Of a DNA stretch of 64,000 bases, positions 55,486 to 64,000 are shown piece after piece; the stretch's first letter is position 1; every line of letters starts with the position of its first letter. The position numbers were made by a program, and so were the translations under genes. Where the stretch lies: NCBI GenBank assembly GCA_024508855.1, contig JANINJ010000099.1, positions 19,441 to 83,440 of the forward strand, written 5' to 3'. A model generated the notes under the pieces. The model did no database searches. It was not told the DNA's origin and saw only the letters and a list, made by a program, of their open reading frames with translations. The DNA comes from Xanthobacteraceae bacterium. Its GTDB lineage: Bacteria; Pseudomonadota; Alphaproteobacteria; Rhizobiales; Xanthobacteraceae.

Positions 55486-56553
55486 ATGCGCATTCTCATC
55501 GCAACCGATGCATGGCACCCGCAGATCAACGGGGTGGTCCGGACGCTGACCACCGTTGCCGATGCTGCAAAATCGCTCGGCGTCGATATCAGCTTTCTCA
55601 CACCGCAATCGTTTCCCACAGTCGCGCTGCCGGGCTATTCCGATCTGCGGCTGGCGTTGCCATCGCCCGGAAAAATCTCGCGACTGATTGAAGAAGCCGA
55701 TCCGGATAACATCCACATTGCGACCGAGGGTCCTATCGGGCTTCTAGTGCGACGTTACTGCCGCAAACGCGGTCTGCCGTTCACCACGAGTTTTCATACC
55801 CGGTTCCCGGAATATATCTCGGCACGGCTGCCGATTCCGGAATCATGGGTATGGGCGGCGTTGCGCCGTTTTCATCGGGCGAGTCGCGCGACCATGGCGG
55901 CAACTCCGGCACTGGCGGACGAATTGCGCGAGCGCGGATTCCATCACGTCGTGCTGTGGTCGCGTGGCGTCGATACAGTGTTGTTCCGGCCGCATGTTAC
56001 CAACCTCGATCTGCCGCGCCCGATTTTCTTGTCCGTCGGGCGCGTCGCGGTCGAGAAGAACCTCGAAGCATTCCTATCGCTCGATCTGCCGGGCACCAAG
56101 GTCGTCGTTGGCGACGGCCCGGCGCGGATCCCACTGCAGCGAAAATATCCGCAAGTTGTCTTTCTCGGAGCGATGTCCGGCGAACGGCTCGCAGATGCCT
56201 ATGCGGCGGCGGACGTCTTCGTTTTCCCGAGCAAGACCGATACCTTCGGGCTCGTCTTGCTGGAGGCATTGGCCAGCGGCGTGCCCGTGGCGGCATTTCC
56301 TGCCCCCGGTCCGCGTGACGTGATCGGTGCTTCCCCGGTCGGCGTGTTGAGCGACGATCTGCGGATGGCTTGTCTCGCAGCACAAAATATTTCGCGGGAG
56401 AGTTGCCGCGAATTTGCGTTGCGGCACACCTGGGGCGCGTCGGCACAGGCCTTTGTCGGAAATATTGCGCGAACGCGTGATGGGATGCGCCATGGCGGTG
56501 CGGAGCAAGTTTCGCCGGAGCATCTGCATTCGTTTTCCGGCCTGCAGCCCTGA
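55486..56553 (+). CDS. GT4-family glycosyltransferase
   Basis: A 355-residue GT-B enzyme. It opens with ILIATDAWHPQINGVVRTL and has SVGRVAVEKNLE and the donor-site segment VFPSKTDTFGLVLLEALASG. It begins on the base after the phosphoesterase stop. This pair, with the PmtA-like gene, suggests membrane-lipid work. In Agrobacterium a similar GT4 (Agt) makes glycosylated diacylglycerol, but assigning that here is inference. Confidence 0.87.
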   Translation: MRILIATDAWHPQINGVVRTLTTVADAAKSLGVDISFLTPQSFPTVALPGYSDLRLALPSPGKISRLIEEADPDNIHIATEGPIGLLVRRYCRKRGLPFTTSFHTRFPEYISARLPIPESWVWAALRRFHRASRATMAATPALADELRERGFHHVVLWSRGVDTVLFRPHVTNLDLPRPIFLSVGRVAVEKNLEAFLSLDLPGTKVVVGDGPARIPLQRKYPQVVFLGAMSGERLADAYAAADVFVFPSKTDTFGLVLLEALASGVPVAAFPAPGPRDVIGASPVGVLSDDLRMACLAAQNISRESCREFALRHTWGASAQAFVGNIARTRDGMRHGGAEQVSPEHLHSFSGLQP

Positions 56554-56592
56554 GCCTTGCCGGGCTATCGCCGCGCGCGATACAAGGGCTGC

Positions 56593-57582
56593 ATGACCGA
56601 TTTATCCTCGCCTTTGCCGGTCGGGCCGGCGGATATCGATGCAGCGGCGCACCTGCTTGCACCCTACGCCGTACGGACGCCGCTGTTGTCCTCTCCGGCG
56701 CTTGACGAGCGGGTCGGTGCTCGCGTGCTGCTGAAGCCGGAAATGCTGCAGCGGACCGGATCATTCAAGTTCCGGGGTGCCTTCAACAAGATTTCAACGA
56801 TCCCGACTTCCGCGCGCACTGGCGGTGTGGTGGCGTTCTCGTCCGGCAATCACGCACAGGGCGTTGCGGCGGCTGCCCGTCTGCTGAACATGCAGGCGAC
56901 TATCGTCATGCCGGCGGATGCGCCGCTCTCGAAGCGTGAGCGCACCAAGGGCTACGGCGCCGAGGTGGTGCTTTACGATCGCGATCGAGAGGATCGTGAG
57001 GCCATCGCACGCGCGATTGCCGAAAAACGGGGGGCGACACTGGTGCCACCTTATGATGATCCGCAGATCATCGCCGGGCAGGGGACCGTTGGACGTGAGA
57101 TCGCCGACGATATGGTAGCGTTGGGACTTGCGCCCGACATCGTCATTGCGCCCGCGTCAGGCGGCGGCCTGATCGCCGGCATCGCGACCGCGATCAAGGC
57201 GCGATTTCCGCAGGCGTCTCTGATGTCCGCGGAGCCGGAGAGGTTTGACGATCATGCACGGTCGCTTCGGGCGGGCAGGCGCGAACCGCACCGTGCCGAA
57301 AACCGCACCATTTGCGATGCACTGATGGCCTCGATCCCCGGTGAACTGACCTTTGCGATCAATCAACAATTGCTTACGCAGGGCATCACCGCTTTGGACG
57401 ACGAGGTGGCCGCGGCGGTCAGCTTCGTTTTTCGCGAACTGAAACTGGTGGTCGAGCCGGGCGGTGCCGTCGGATTGGCCGCATTGCTGGCCGGACGGAT
57501 AGAAGCCCGCGGCAAGACCGTGGTCATCGTGCTTTCCGGCGGTAACGTCGACGCGGATATGTTTGCCCGATTGATCGCCTGA
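56593..57582 (+). CDS. Threonine/serine dehydratase, short form without regulatory domain
   Basis: A 329-residue PLP enzyme. The cofactor Lys is in TGSFKFRGAF, the phosphate loop is SGGGLIAG, and FSSGNHAQGVAAAA is typical. No C-terminal ACT-like domain is present, so it resembles catabolic (TdcB-like) dehydratases or serine racemases rather than feedback-controlled IlvA. I chose the ATG at 56593; a TTG at 56557 extends the frame. Confidence 0.88.
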   Translation: MTDLSSPLPVGPADIDAAAHLLAPYAVRTPLLSSPALDERVGARVLLKPEMLQRTGSFKFRGAFNKISTIPTSARTGGVVAFSSGNHAQGVAAAARLLNMQATIVMPADAPLSKRERTKGYGAEVVLYDRDREDREAIARAIAEKRGATLVPPYDDPQIIAGQGTVGREIADDMVALGLAPDIVIAPASGGGLIAGIATAIKARFPQASLMSAEPERFDDHARSLRAGRREPHRAENRTICDALMASIPGELTFAINQQLLTQGITALDDEVAAAVSFVFRELKLVVEPGGAVGLAALLAGRIEARGKTVVIVLSGGNVDADMFARLIA

Positions 57583-57596
57583 GCCATTCAGGGCTG

Positions 57597-58670
57597 CTAC
57601 GAAAACAGCGCGACTTTCTCTGCCTGGCTCATACGGCGGATTGCAGCAAACCGGTTCGAGGTCGAAGGGCGCGGACGCGGAATGGTGCCATTGGCGAGCA
57701 AGACGGCGCCGAGCGACGGCTGTGCGGGCGCGGGGGCCTCATCGAACTGAAAATTGGGTCCACGTGGTTCAGGTGTTCGTTGCGCGATTGCCGGTTCAGG
57801 TACGACCGCGGCTTCCGCCTCTTCTGGATCTGGCGCCCCCATCTCCATTGCAATCAGATCGAGCACGGCATCGTCGTGAGCGGTTTCCGCGTCGTTCGGT
57901 GGCAAGCTCTCCTGCAGGGGAGTCATTGTCGCTGCGTGAGACTTGTTGTCGTCAACAGCTGGCGTAGATGGTACCGTGTCCTCCGAGATATCCGGGATGT
58001 CGGTTGCACCTGCCGTAGGTGCATTTGCTTCAATAACAGCAGAAGCGCCACCAACATCGCCGATCGACGATGCCGGAGTTTGCGCTTCGGCTTTGGCCGG
58101 AGCCTCTGGATGGTTCGCTTCCCCTGAAGGCGGACTGCCTTCGGAGAAAGAATCAATTTTTTGAAGAAGGTTGTCGAACTCGGCAATTACCGCGTCGCGC
58201 GGCTCGGCCGCTGTCAGCAGTTCGAGGCTGGTTTCGATGGCCTTGGCCTGCGCGTCGAGCAGGTCGCATAGCCGCAAATCGGTACCGCACTCGCGCAGCG
58301 TCCAGACGATTTTACGGATGGTCTGGACGTCGTTATGCGCGGGTGCGAGATGCTCTTTAACAGTGAGTTTCGAGAGTGCCGCAAGAGCATTGGCCTTGGC
58401 GTCTTCGACGATGCTCCTGATGGCAGCCCAGGCGCCCGCTGCCTCATGCGCGGGGCCGCTCTTCTGGGTAGCGATCGTCGCTTCGATCCGCGCGACGGCG
58501 TCGAGCACCATCCGCGTATCGGCATTTCTGTTCCGACGGGCGTACTCGTCCAGAAACCAGCGGCCGCGCGACGTCTCCATGAAGGCGTCACTGATCGCGT
58601 TGTACTCTGCTTCGCTAGGCGTCGTCGCCCGGGCAGCAACTGGCGATAGTGCATATGCTTCGTCGGCCAT
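57597..58670 (-). CDS. Acidic hypothetical protein
   Basis: A 357-residue protein I do not recognise by name. The N-terminal ~150 residues look like an ordered helical domain (SEAEYNAISDAFMETSRGRW, then FLDEYARRN). From about residue 175 it is low-complexity and rich in Ala, Pro, Glu and Asp. The C-terminal ~35 residues are again conserved-looking (NRFAAIRRMSQAEKVALFS). No signal or membrane segment. The ATG at 58670 is preferred to one at 58718. It is convergent with the dehydratase. Confidence 0.75.
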   Translation of the reverse strand: MADEAYALSPVAARATTPSEAEYNAISDAFMETSRGRWFLDEYARRNRNADTRMVLDAVARIEATIATQKSGPAHEAAGAWAAIRSIVEDAKANALAALSKLTVKEHLAPAHNDVQTIRKIVWTLRECGTDLRLCDLLDAQAKAIETSLELLTAAEPRDAVIAEFDNLLQKIDSFSEGSPPSGEANHPEAPAKAEAQTPASSIGDVGGASAVIEANAPTAGATDIPDISEDTVPSTPAVDDNKSHAATMTPLQESLPPNDAETAHDDAVLDLIAMEMGAPDPEEAEAAVVPEPAIAQRTPEPRGPNFQFDEAPAPAQPSLGAVLLANGTIPRPRPSTSNRFAAIRRMSQAEKVALFS

Positions 58671-58745
58671 GGCAAACTCATCGCGCAAATCAAGGCGCGT
58701 TAAGGTAACGATCAACATGATCCGCGGCGAATCGCAATTGAATTG

Positions 58746-59954
58746 ATGCCATCCGAATCAGAAATCCCCATCGCTTCAGGATCGGCGGCCCGCCGATTCG
58801 CGGTCGGTCTAGGGTTATTTTACGCCGCCATGTTCGGCTTGGCCGGCGCTCAATTGCCGTTTTTCCCGGTTTGGCTGAAGGCAATCGGCATCGACGCTGC
58901 CTGGATCGGCGTTATCGCGGCCGTGCCCGCAGTAACGCGCTTCACCATTCTGCCATTCGTTACCGATTTTGCGGCCAGGCAGCGATCGTTGCGGTTTGTG
59001 TTGATTACACTAGCGCTGCTGACGACCTTTGGATTTCTGTGGCTCGGCTGGTTGCATGAAGCCGCCGTGGTGTTCACGGCTTTCGCCATCACCGCCTGCG
59101 TCTGGACCCCGATGTTGCCTTTGACGGAGGCCTACGCATTGAGTGGCGTCGCTCATTATCGGCTGCATTACGGACCCCTGCGGCTATGGGGCTCGGTTGC
59201 GTTCGTGGCCGGAGCGCTGGGAAGCGGACTTTTTTCGGATATGCTGGCACCGGCGCATTTGATCTGGGTCATGGCTGGGTTAGCGGCGGTGGGCGCCGTC
59301 GCGAGCTTCGGACTGCAGCCGCTGGCTATTCGCGAATCGGCACCGACCGCGTCGCTGTTTGGTGCGCGTCATCTGCTTCGGCGGCCGGATTTCCTGGCTC
59401 TCATTGCAGCGGCAGCACTGATTCAGGGCAGTCACGCGGCCTATTACAGCTTTGCATCGATTACCTGGCAGAGCGCCGGTCTCGGCGGCTCCACGATCGC
59501 TGGGCTTTGGGTCTTGGGCGTGATGGCCGAAATCGTGGTTTTTGCGCTGTCGCCGAAGTTCTCGATCCCGCCAGTGGCGATGATCGTAATCGGCGCTGTC
59601 AGTGCGGGACTGCGCTGGTCGATCACGGCGCAGGAGCCATCATTGATCGTGCTTGCATTCGTCCAACTGATGCACGGCCTGACTTACGCATTGACCTTGA
59701 TCGGCACCATGGCGCTGCTGATCCGGCTCGTGCCTCATCGCGACATGGCGCGGGCGCAAGGCTATCTGACGGCTTTGACAGGCTTCGTGATGAGCGCCGC
59801 CTCAGTGATCTCAGGAATGATGTACGCCCATGGCGGACAGGGCATCTATCACCTCGCGGCAGCAATGGCGTTATGCGGCGGTCTCGTCATCTGGCTGACG
59901 CGTCGCACGTTCGCCGTAGGCGGTCAGCCCCACAGTGCAGCATCGGGCGGATAG
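58746..59954 (+). CDS. MFS transporter, HcaT-like
   Basis: A 402-residue protein with 12 hydrophobic segments. The start GLFYAAMFGLAGAQLPFFPV and the loop RLHYGPLRLWGSVAFVAGAL are typical of the MFS_1-like / HcaT group (phenylpropionate-type transporters). The substrate is unknown. Its 3' end overlaps the convergent epimerase gene by 31 bases. An in-frame TTG one codon before the ATG is ignored. Confidence 0.87.
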   Translation: MPSESEIPIASGSAARRFAVGLGLFYAAMFGLAGAQLPFFPVWLKAIGIDAAWIGVIAAVPAVTRFTILPFVTDFAARQRSLRFVLITLALLTTFGFLWLGWLHEAAVVFTAFAITACVWTPMLPLTEAYALSGVAHYRLHYGPLRLWGSVAFVAGALGSGLFSDMLAPAHLIWVMAGLAAVGAVASFGLQPLAIRESAPTASLFGARHLLRRPDFLALIAAAALIQGSHAAYYSFASITWQSAGLGGSTIAGLWVLGVMAEIVVFALSPKFSIPPVAMIVIGAVSAGLRWSITAQEPSLIVLAFVQLMHGLTYALTLIGTMALLIRLVPHRDMARAQGYLTALTGFVMSAASVISGMMYAHGGQGIYHLAAAMALCGGLVIWLTRRTFAVGGQPHSAASGG

Positions 59955-60919
59955 ACCGTGCTGCCGTCGTAGCGCAGGCCATCGTCACGGTCCTTTGCAA
60001 GCAATAACGGTCCGTCGAGGTCGACATACCGGGCATGTTGCGCCACCAGCATGGCTGGCGCCATCGCCAGCGAAGTCGCCACCATACATCCCACCATGAC
60101 TTCGAAGCCGAGCGCCCGGGCCGCTTCCGCCATCGTCATAGCTTCAGTCAGGCCGCCGGTCTTGTCGAGCTTGATATTGACGGCGTCATAACGCTCGCGC
60201 AGCGCCGCCAGTGAATCTCGCGCGTGAACGCTTTCGTCGGCACAAACGGCAACGCGCCGGCGAATATGGGCCAGCGCATCGTCGTGGCCGGCGGGCAACG
60301 GTTGTTCGATCAGTGTGACGCCGGCATCGGCGCAGGCGGCGAGGTTCCGTTCCAGATCGTCCGGAGTCCACGCCTCATTGGCATCCACGATCAATTCGGA
60401 TTCTGCGGCGGCCTTGCGAACCGCGGCGATCCGTTCGGCGTCGCCTTCGCCGCCCAGTTTGATCTTCAGGAGGGGCCGGTGCGCAGCCTTGGCGGTGGCT
60501 TCCGCCATTGTCTCGGGTGAGCCCAGCGAGATCGTATAAGCCGTAGTGCAGGCATGCGGGGCGGGCTTGCCGAACAGTTCCCAGGCACGACGGCCTAAGG
60601 TCTTTGCTTCAAGGTCCACAAGAGCACAATCCAGCGCATTGCGCGCGGCGCCGGCTGGCAGCATGGATTGCAGCACATGACGGTCCAGTCCTGCAGAAAC
60701 CCTCTGCTGTAGGGCTTGGATCGTTGCCAACGTGGTTTCCGGCGTTTCGCCATAGCGTGCATACGGGACGCACTCTCCACGTCCGACATGTCCCTCGCTA
60801 GTGATCTCTGCCACCACCACCACCGCTTCGGTCTTGGCGCCACGGCTGATGGTGAACGAGCCGGCGATGGGCCACTGCTCGATCCAGGCACGTAGCTGCA
60901 CAGGGGCGTGGGTCGTCAT
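59924..60919 (-). CDS. Dipeptide epimerase (enolase superfamily)
   Basis: A 331-residue enzyme. The acid-base Lys is in LLKIKLGGEG, metal ligands are in IVDANEAW, IEQPLP and CADESVH, and the second Lys is in NIKLDKTGG. This set is that of L-Ala-D/L-Glu epimerases that recycle murein peptides. Substrate preference among dipeptides is not fixed by these motifs. Confidence 0.9.
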   Translation of the reverse strand: MTTHAPVQLRAWIEQWPIAGSFTISRGAKTEAVVVVAEITSEGHVGRGECVPYARYGETPETTLATIQALQQRVSAGLDRHVLQSMLPAGAARNALDCALVDLEAKTLGRRAWELFGKPAPHACTTAYTISLGSPETMAEATAKAAHRPLLKIKLGGEGDAERIAAVRKAAAESELIVDANEAWTPDDLERNLAACADAGVTLIEQPLPAGHDDALAHIRRRVAVCADESVHARDSLAALRERYDAVNIKLDKTGGLTEAMTMAEAARALGFEVMVGCMVATSLAMAPAMLVAQHARYVDLDGPLLLAKDRDDGLRYDGSTVYPPDAALWG

Positions 60920-61008
60920 TTCAGGATCGAGCCAAACTTTCGCAACAACACGGATGCGCGACAGTGACGACGCGCTTCAAAGCGATAGAACGCCATGGTC
61001 GACAAAAC

Positions 61009-61042
61009 AAGAAGGCGGAGACCGTGAAGTCTCCGCCTTCTT
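61009..61042 (-). terminator. Rho-independent terminator of the giant coiled-coil gene
   Basis: A 14-bp perfect stem (arms 61009-61022 and 61029-61042, AAGAAGGCGGAGAC) with loop CGTGAA. Read on the minus strand it is followed by TTGTTTTG. It lies 22 bases after the stop of the gene ending at 61065. Confidence 0.88.
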
Positions 61043-61064
61043 GAAAATGATGCTTAGGGTCAGC

Positions 61065-64000
61065 CTACGCGAGCCGGCCGGCGGCGTGGGCGAGCATCGT
61101 GTAGACCAACCCGGTCTCCGAGGTGAGATGGCTGCGCAGCAGCACGGCGCCGTGCTCGTCGCGCGCGACCTCGTCGAGCAACCGTTCGAACTCGGCGATG
61201 TAGCGGTCGACGGTCTGCTTGAAATTGCGATCCGACCGGTACTTCCGCGCAACCTCGTCGAAGGTCTTCTGACCCGCCGGCGTGTAGAGCCGCTTGCTGA
61301 AGGCCTTGCGTTCGCCGCGCTGATAGCGATCCCACATTTCGGCAGCGAGGGCGTGATCCATCAGGCGATCGATGTCGAGCGACAACGATTCCAGCGAATT
61401 CGCACTGGCTGCAGGCGATTGCTGGGCCCGGGGACGTGCCGTCTCCCGGTTCTCGGTATCGAGATCAGCACGGCTGAGCAGATCATTGAGCCAGCCGTCG
61501 CGATCCTCGGCACCAGCAGGGCTGACCGACGGCGCTTCGGCGCGGTGCTGGAGCGGCCCGCCGAGGTCCGGTGGCGGTAGGGTTGCGGCGCTACCGAGAT
61601 CGCGGCCGCGCGGAGCAGGGCGCGGCGACGCCTCGCTCGATGTGCCTCCGACTGCAGCCAGTTGAGGCTCCTCTCGGCGTTGCACGCTCGCGCGGTCGCT
61701 GCTGACGACGTCGAGGCCGCGGCCGTGACGCGCGACAATGCGATTCAGTTCGGCAAGCGCTTCGATCTGATCGACGATCACCTTGCGCATTTGCGCGGTG
61801 CTTTCGGCCGCTTCCTGCGGCATTTCGAAGACGCCACGACGAAGCTCTTCGCGCGTCGCTTCGAGTTCCTGGTGCATTTCCGCAGCCATCTGCTTCATGC
61901 CCTGGACCATCGACGAGAACTTCTCGGTCGATTTCTGGAACATGGTATCGGTTTCCTGCGTGCTCTGCTGATACAGCGCACTCATGGCTTCGGTGGTTGC
62001 ACGGCGTTCCTCTTCCGCAGACGTGCGTATGGCCTCGAACTGCCTGGCGATGGCTGTCGAGCCGGCGCCTGCTGTCTCTGCGACGACCCGCGCGATATCG
62101 CGGGCGCGTTCCTCGGCTGCCGCCAGCGACTCGTCGAGCAGGCTGGTGAAACGGGTCAGCCGCTGATCGAGATCGGTGGTACGCAGGTCGATCGTCGTGA
62201 TCAGCGAATCCAGTGCCGACTTGCGCTCGGCAATCGAGCTGTTGGTGCTCATATTGCTTTGTTCGACGGCGGCCGCAGCTTCGACCAAGGCCTTTCCATG
62301 GGCGTCGAACTGACCCGATAGCGACGAGAGGTCCTCCAGCGCCTTGCTGGTCTTGGTATGGAAGACGGTCAACTGGTCTTCCAGACCCTGGGTGGCAGTT
62401 CCGTTGCGCGTGCTGGCATCGTTGATGGCCGACACGAATTCCGCAACGCGCGTGACCAAAGCCCGTTCCAGTGAGTTGAGGTTGTCGTGGGCGCCGGTGA
62501 GGACTTCCTGCAAAAGGATGTTGCCTTCGCGTAGCCGCTCGAACAGCGCCACGGTGTCGGTACGCAGCACCTTGCTGGTTTCCTGCATCTCGGCAACCGC
62601 CGCCATGGAGACCTGGCGCGACTGTTCGATCGTGGTGCGCGAGGCCTGCTCAAGATCCTTGAGCGACTTGTTGACGGCGCCGGTTGCGAGCTCGCCGGCT
62701 GCGGTGATCGTGCGCGCGATCGTGGAGCTGTTGTTGACGATGGATTGCGAGAACGTCTGGCCGCGCGTTTCGATCGACTTGAGCGCTTCCGATGTCGCGC
62801 GGTCGATATCCACCACGAGTTGATTGCTCTTGCTGCCGATCGATTCCACGAGCGAGCCGCGCTTGCTGTCGAGGACATCTGCAAGGCGCGCGGTCTGCTG
62901 CTGCATGAAGCCGACGATCTCTTCCGTCTTGGCGGTCAGCACTGTGCCCAGGCTGCCGCTGGCGGCCAGAATCGTGCGTTCCACATCGACCGCCGCCGAC
63001 TTCGCCTTGCCGCTGGCCTCGTTCGAAGCCGAAACCAGCGAGCCTTGCGCGGCAAGCGCACTGCTCTGAATGGTTTCCGTCGTCGTTGCCGCCGCGGAGG
63101 TGAGAGACTGCTCGATGCTGTCGGCCAGCGTCCGGATCTGGTTCGCGGCATCGGCCGTCGACGAGACAAGCGAATTCTGTGCTTCGCGAGTGCTGTCGAG
63201 AAGGTGAGCGGCCGTCTGCGTGCCTGTCGACCTCAGGGTCTGTTCGATATCGGTGGACAGCGACTTGACGTGATCGGTCGCTTCCGTTGACGCGGCGAGC
63301 AGGGTGCTTCTGACATCCTGAACGCCGGCCAGGATCGAGCCGACCGCGGAACTTGCTGCCGAGGACAACGTACGCTCGATATCTTCCGACATCGACCTGA
63401 CGTGATGGGAGGCTTCCTCCGATGCAGACACCAGCGTCGTCTGGGCTCCGCGTGCGCTGGACGTGACCGAGTCGGCAACGTTGCTGCCGGCCGCGGTCAG
63501 GGTGCGCTCGAGATCGCTGGAGAGCGACTGGATCTGTCCCGTCAGTTCGGCAGCCGTCGTGGTCAATGTGCCCTTGGCGTCGCGCACGCTTGCCGTGACC
63601 GCTTCCGCAGCATTGCTGCTGGCGGTGGTCAGCGAGCGTTCGAGATCGGCGGAAAGCGACTGGACATGCCCCGCCACATCGGCGGCGGTTGCGGTCAGCG
63701 TGCCCTGGGCCTCGCGTGCACCGTTCAACAGCAATGCAGCTGTCGACGTGCCAACGGCGCTCAGGGTGCGCTCAACGTCGGCTGTCAGCGACTTGATCTG
63801 TTCGGTGGTGTCGCTCGACGTCGACACGAGCATATCCCGTGCTTCGCGTGCACTGGCGAGGACCGAGTTGGTCGCGTTGTTGCCGACAAGGTTGAATGCG
63901 CTTTCCACCTCTGTCGAGGCCTGCCGCAGCTGCGTTGTGATGTCTGCGGAAACCGCAAGCAGCGACTGTTGCGTCGTGCGCGCGCTGCCCTGGATGGTTT
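61065..64000 (-). CDS. Giant coiled-coil protein, growth pole ring (GPR/RgsE)-like, N-terminus outside window
   Basis: About 977 residues are visible and the frame is open to the window edge, so the true start lies beyond 64000. The visible part begins with at least eight 44-residue repeats (62928-63983), then long helical coiled coil, a Pro/Ala-rich linker (near 61450-61700) and a conserved C-terminal domain (AEMWDRYQRGERKAFSKRLY, then EFERLLDEVARD and TYTMLAHAAGR-like LVYTMLAHAAGR). Size, apolipoprotein-like repeats and this C-terminus fit the GPR protein of Agrobacterium and RgsE of Sinorhizobium, which organise polar growth. The match is from memory. Confidence 0.75.
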   Translation of the reverse strand, partial: TIQGSARTTQQSLLAVSADITTQLRQASTEVESAFNLVGNNATNSVLASAREARDMLVSTSSDTTEQIKSLTADVERTLSAVGTSTAALLLNGAREAQGTLTATAADVAGHVQSLSADLERSLTTASSNAAEAVTASVRDAKGTLTTTAAELTGQIQSLSSDLERTLTAAGSNVADSVTSSARGAQTTLVSASEEASHHVRSMSEDIERTLSSAASSAVGSILAGVQDVRSTLLAASTEATDHVKSLSTDIEQTLRSTGTQTAAHLLDSTREAQNSLVSSTADAANQIRTLADSIEQSLTSAAATTTETIQSSALAAQGSLVSASNEASGKAKSAAVDVERTILAASGSLGTVLTAKTEEIVGFMQQQTARLADVLDSKRGSLVESIGSKSNQLVVDIDRATSEALKSIETRGQTFSQSIVNNSSTIARTITAAGELATGAVNKSLKDLEQASRTTIEQSRQVSMAAVAEMQETSKVLRTDTVALFERLREGNILLQEVLTGAHDNLNSLERALVTRVAEFVSAINDASTRNGTATQGLEDQLTVFHTKTSKALEDLSSLSGQFDAHGKALVEAAAAVEQSNMSTNSSIAERKSALDSLITTIDLRTTDLDQRLTRFTSLLDESLAAAEERARDIARVVAETAGAGSTAIARQFEAIRTSAEEERRATTEAMSALYQQSTQETDTMFQKSTEKFSSMVQGMKQMAAEMHQELEATREELRRGVFEMPQEAAESTAQMRKVIVDQIEALAELNRIVARHGRGLDVVSSDRASVQRREEPQLAAVGGTSSEASPRPAPRGRDLGSAATLPPPDLGGPLQHRAEAPSVSPAGAEDRDGWLNDLLSRADLDTENRETARPRAQQSPAASANSLESLSLDIDRLMDHALAAEMWDRYQRGERKAFSKRLYTPAGQKTFDEVARKYRSDRNFKQTVDRYIAEFERLLDEVARDEHGAVLLRSHLTSETGLVYTMLAHAAGRLA
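62928..63983 (-). repeat. Eight tandem 44-residue (132-base) degenerate repeats in the coiled-coil gene
   Basis: Unit starts recur every 132 bases, near 63983, 63851, 63719, 63587, 63455, 63323, 63191 and 63059 (AREARDML, AREAQGTL, VRDAKGTL, ARGAQTTL and similar, each followed by a SLSADLERTL-like stretch). A 44-residue period equals four 11-residue or two 22-residue helical turns, as in apolipoproteins. More units may lie beyond 64000. Confidence 0.85.

Noticed and set aside
62928..63983. CRISPR-like periodic array
   Set aside because: The 132-base period is in frame with a coiled-coil protein and the units are degenerate without distinct spacers.

Overview
The window reads as chromosomal DNA of a GC-rich alphaproteobacterium of the Bradyrhizobium / Rhodopseudomonas / Afipia group (Nitrobacteraceae). 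This rests on a P450 and ferredoxin pair of the CYP199A type, several Liv-type transport proteins, genes for a 2,3-diaminoglucose lipid A precursor (GnnA/GnnB-like), the C-terminal part of a Rhizobiales-type giant coiled-coil protein, and several copies of a palindromic intergenic repeat. No tRNA, rRNA, CRISPR array, transposase or integrase was recognised.

Layout. 1-4,540: a Crp/Fnr regulator (5' end missing), a secreted beta-helix protein, a LuxR-type regulator, a small membrane protein and a PAS-GGDEF diguanylate cyclase. 4,550-9,530: a fused two-domain CoA-transferase, a uroporphyrinogen-III synthase-like protein, PurU and a DUF2939 protein. 9,820-15,630: a livKHMGF-type ABC transporter operon followed by a stand-alone MetE-C-like zinc methyltransferase. 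15,770-18,570: an ECF sigma factor with a SnoaL-like tail, flanked by two carboxymuconolactone-decarboxylase-like (AhpD-fold) genes and an NAD(P)-binding epimerase-like gene. 18,750-22,250: an orphan Liv-type binding protein, a [2Fe-2S] ferredoxin, the CYP199A P450 and a divergent MarR regulator. 22,550-26,785: a SAM-dependent methyltransferase, metK and ahcY, forming the activated-methyl cycle. 27,040-29,900: a second beta-helix protein paralogous to the first, a DUF6481 protein, a cold-shock protein and a DUF899 protein.

29,900-32,050 differs from the rest. It holds a low-GC orphan gene of unknown function with a possible nuclease-like N-terminus, a dyad over that gene's ribosome-binding region, a consensus sigma-70 promoter pointing the other way, and about 560 bases of GC-rich, hairpin-dense DNA that looks like a structured non-coding RNA or repeat element. 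This is the most likely place for something undescribed.

32,080-37,480: a third Liv-type binding protein, a globin-coupled chemotaxis transducer whose expected heme-binding His is Asn, a fumarylacetoacetate-hydrolase-fold enzyme and an MsbA-like exporter. 37,600-48,090: an envelope cluster of galE, heptosyltransferases I and II, gmhB, hldD, hldE, gnnA/gnnB-like genes and murJ. These supply ADP-heptose and inner-core transfer, a diaminosugar for lipid A, and a lipid II flippase. 48,160-52,650: a CoxL-like molybdenum hydroxylase large subunit without its usual partner subunits, a class II cytochrome c, a CHRD protein and a diheme cytochrome c. 52,670-60,920: a lone RAM-domain protein, thiD, a PmtA-like methyltransferase, an LpxH-like phosphoesterase, a GT4 glycosyltransferase, a short threonine/serine dehydratase, an acidic hypothetical protein, an MFS transporter and a dipeptide epimerase. 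61,065-64,000: the C-terminal ~980 residues of a giant coiled-coil protein with 44-residue repeats, resembling the growth pole ring protein GPR/RgsE.
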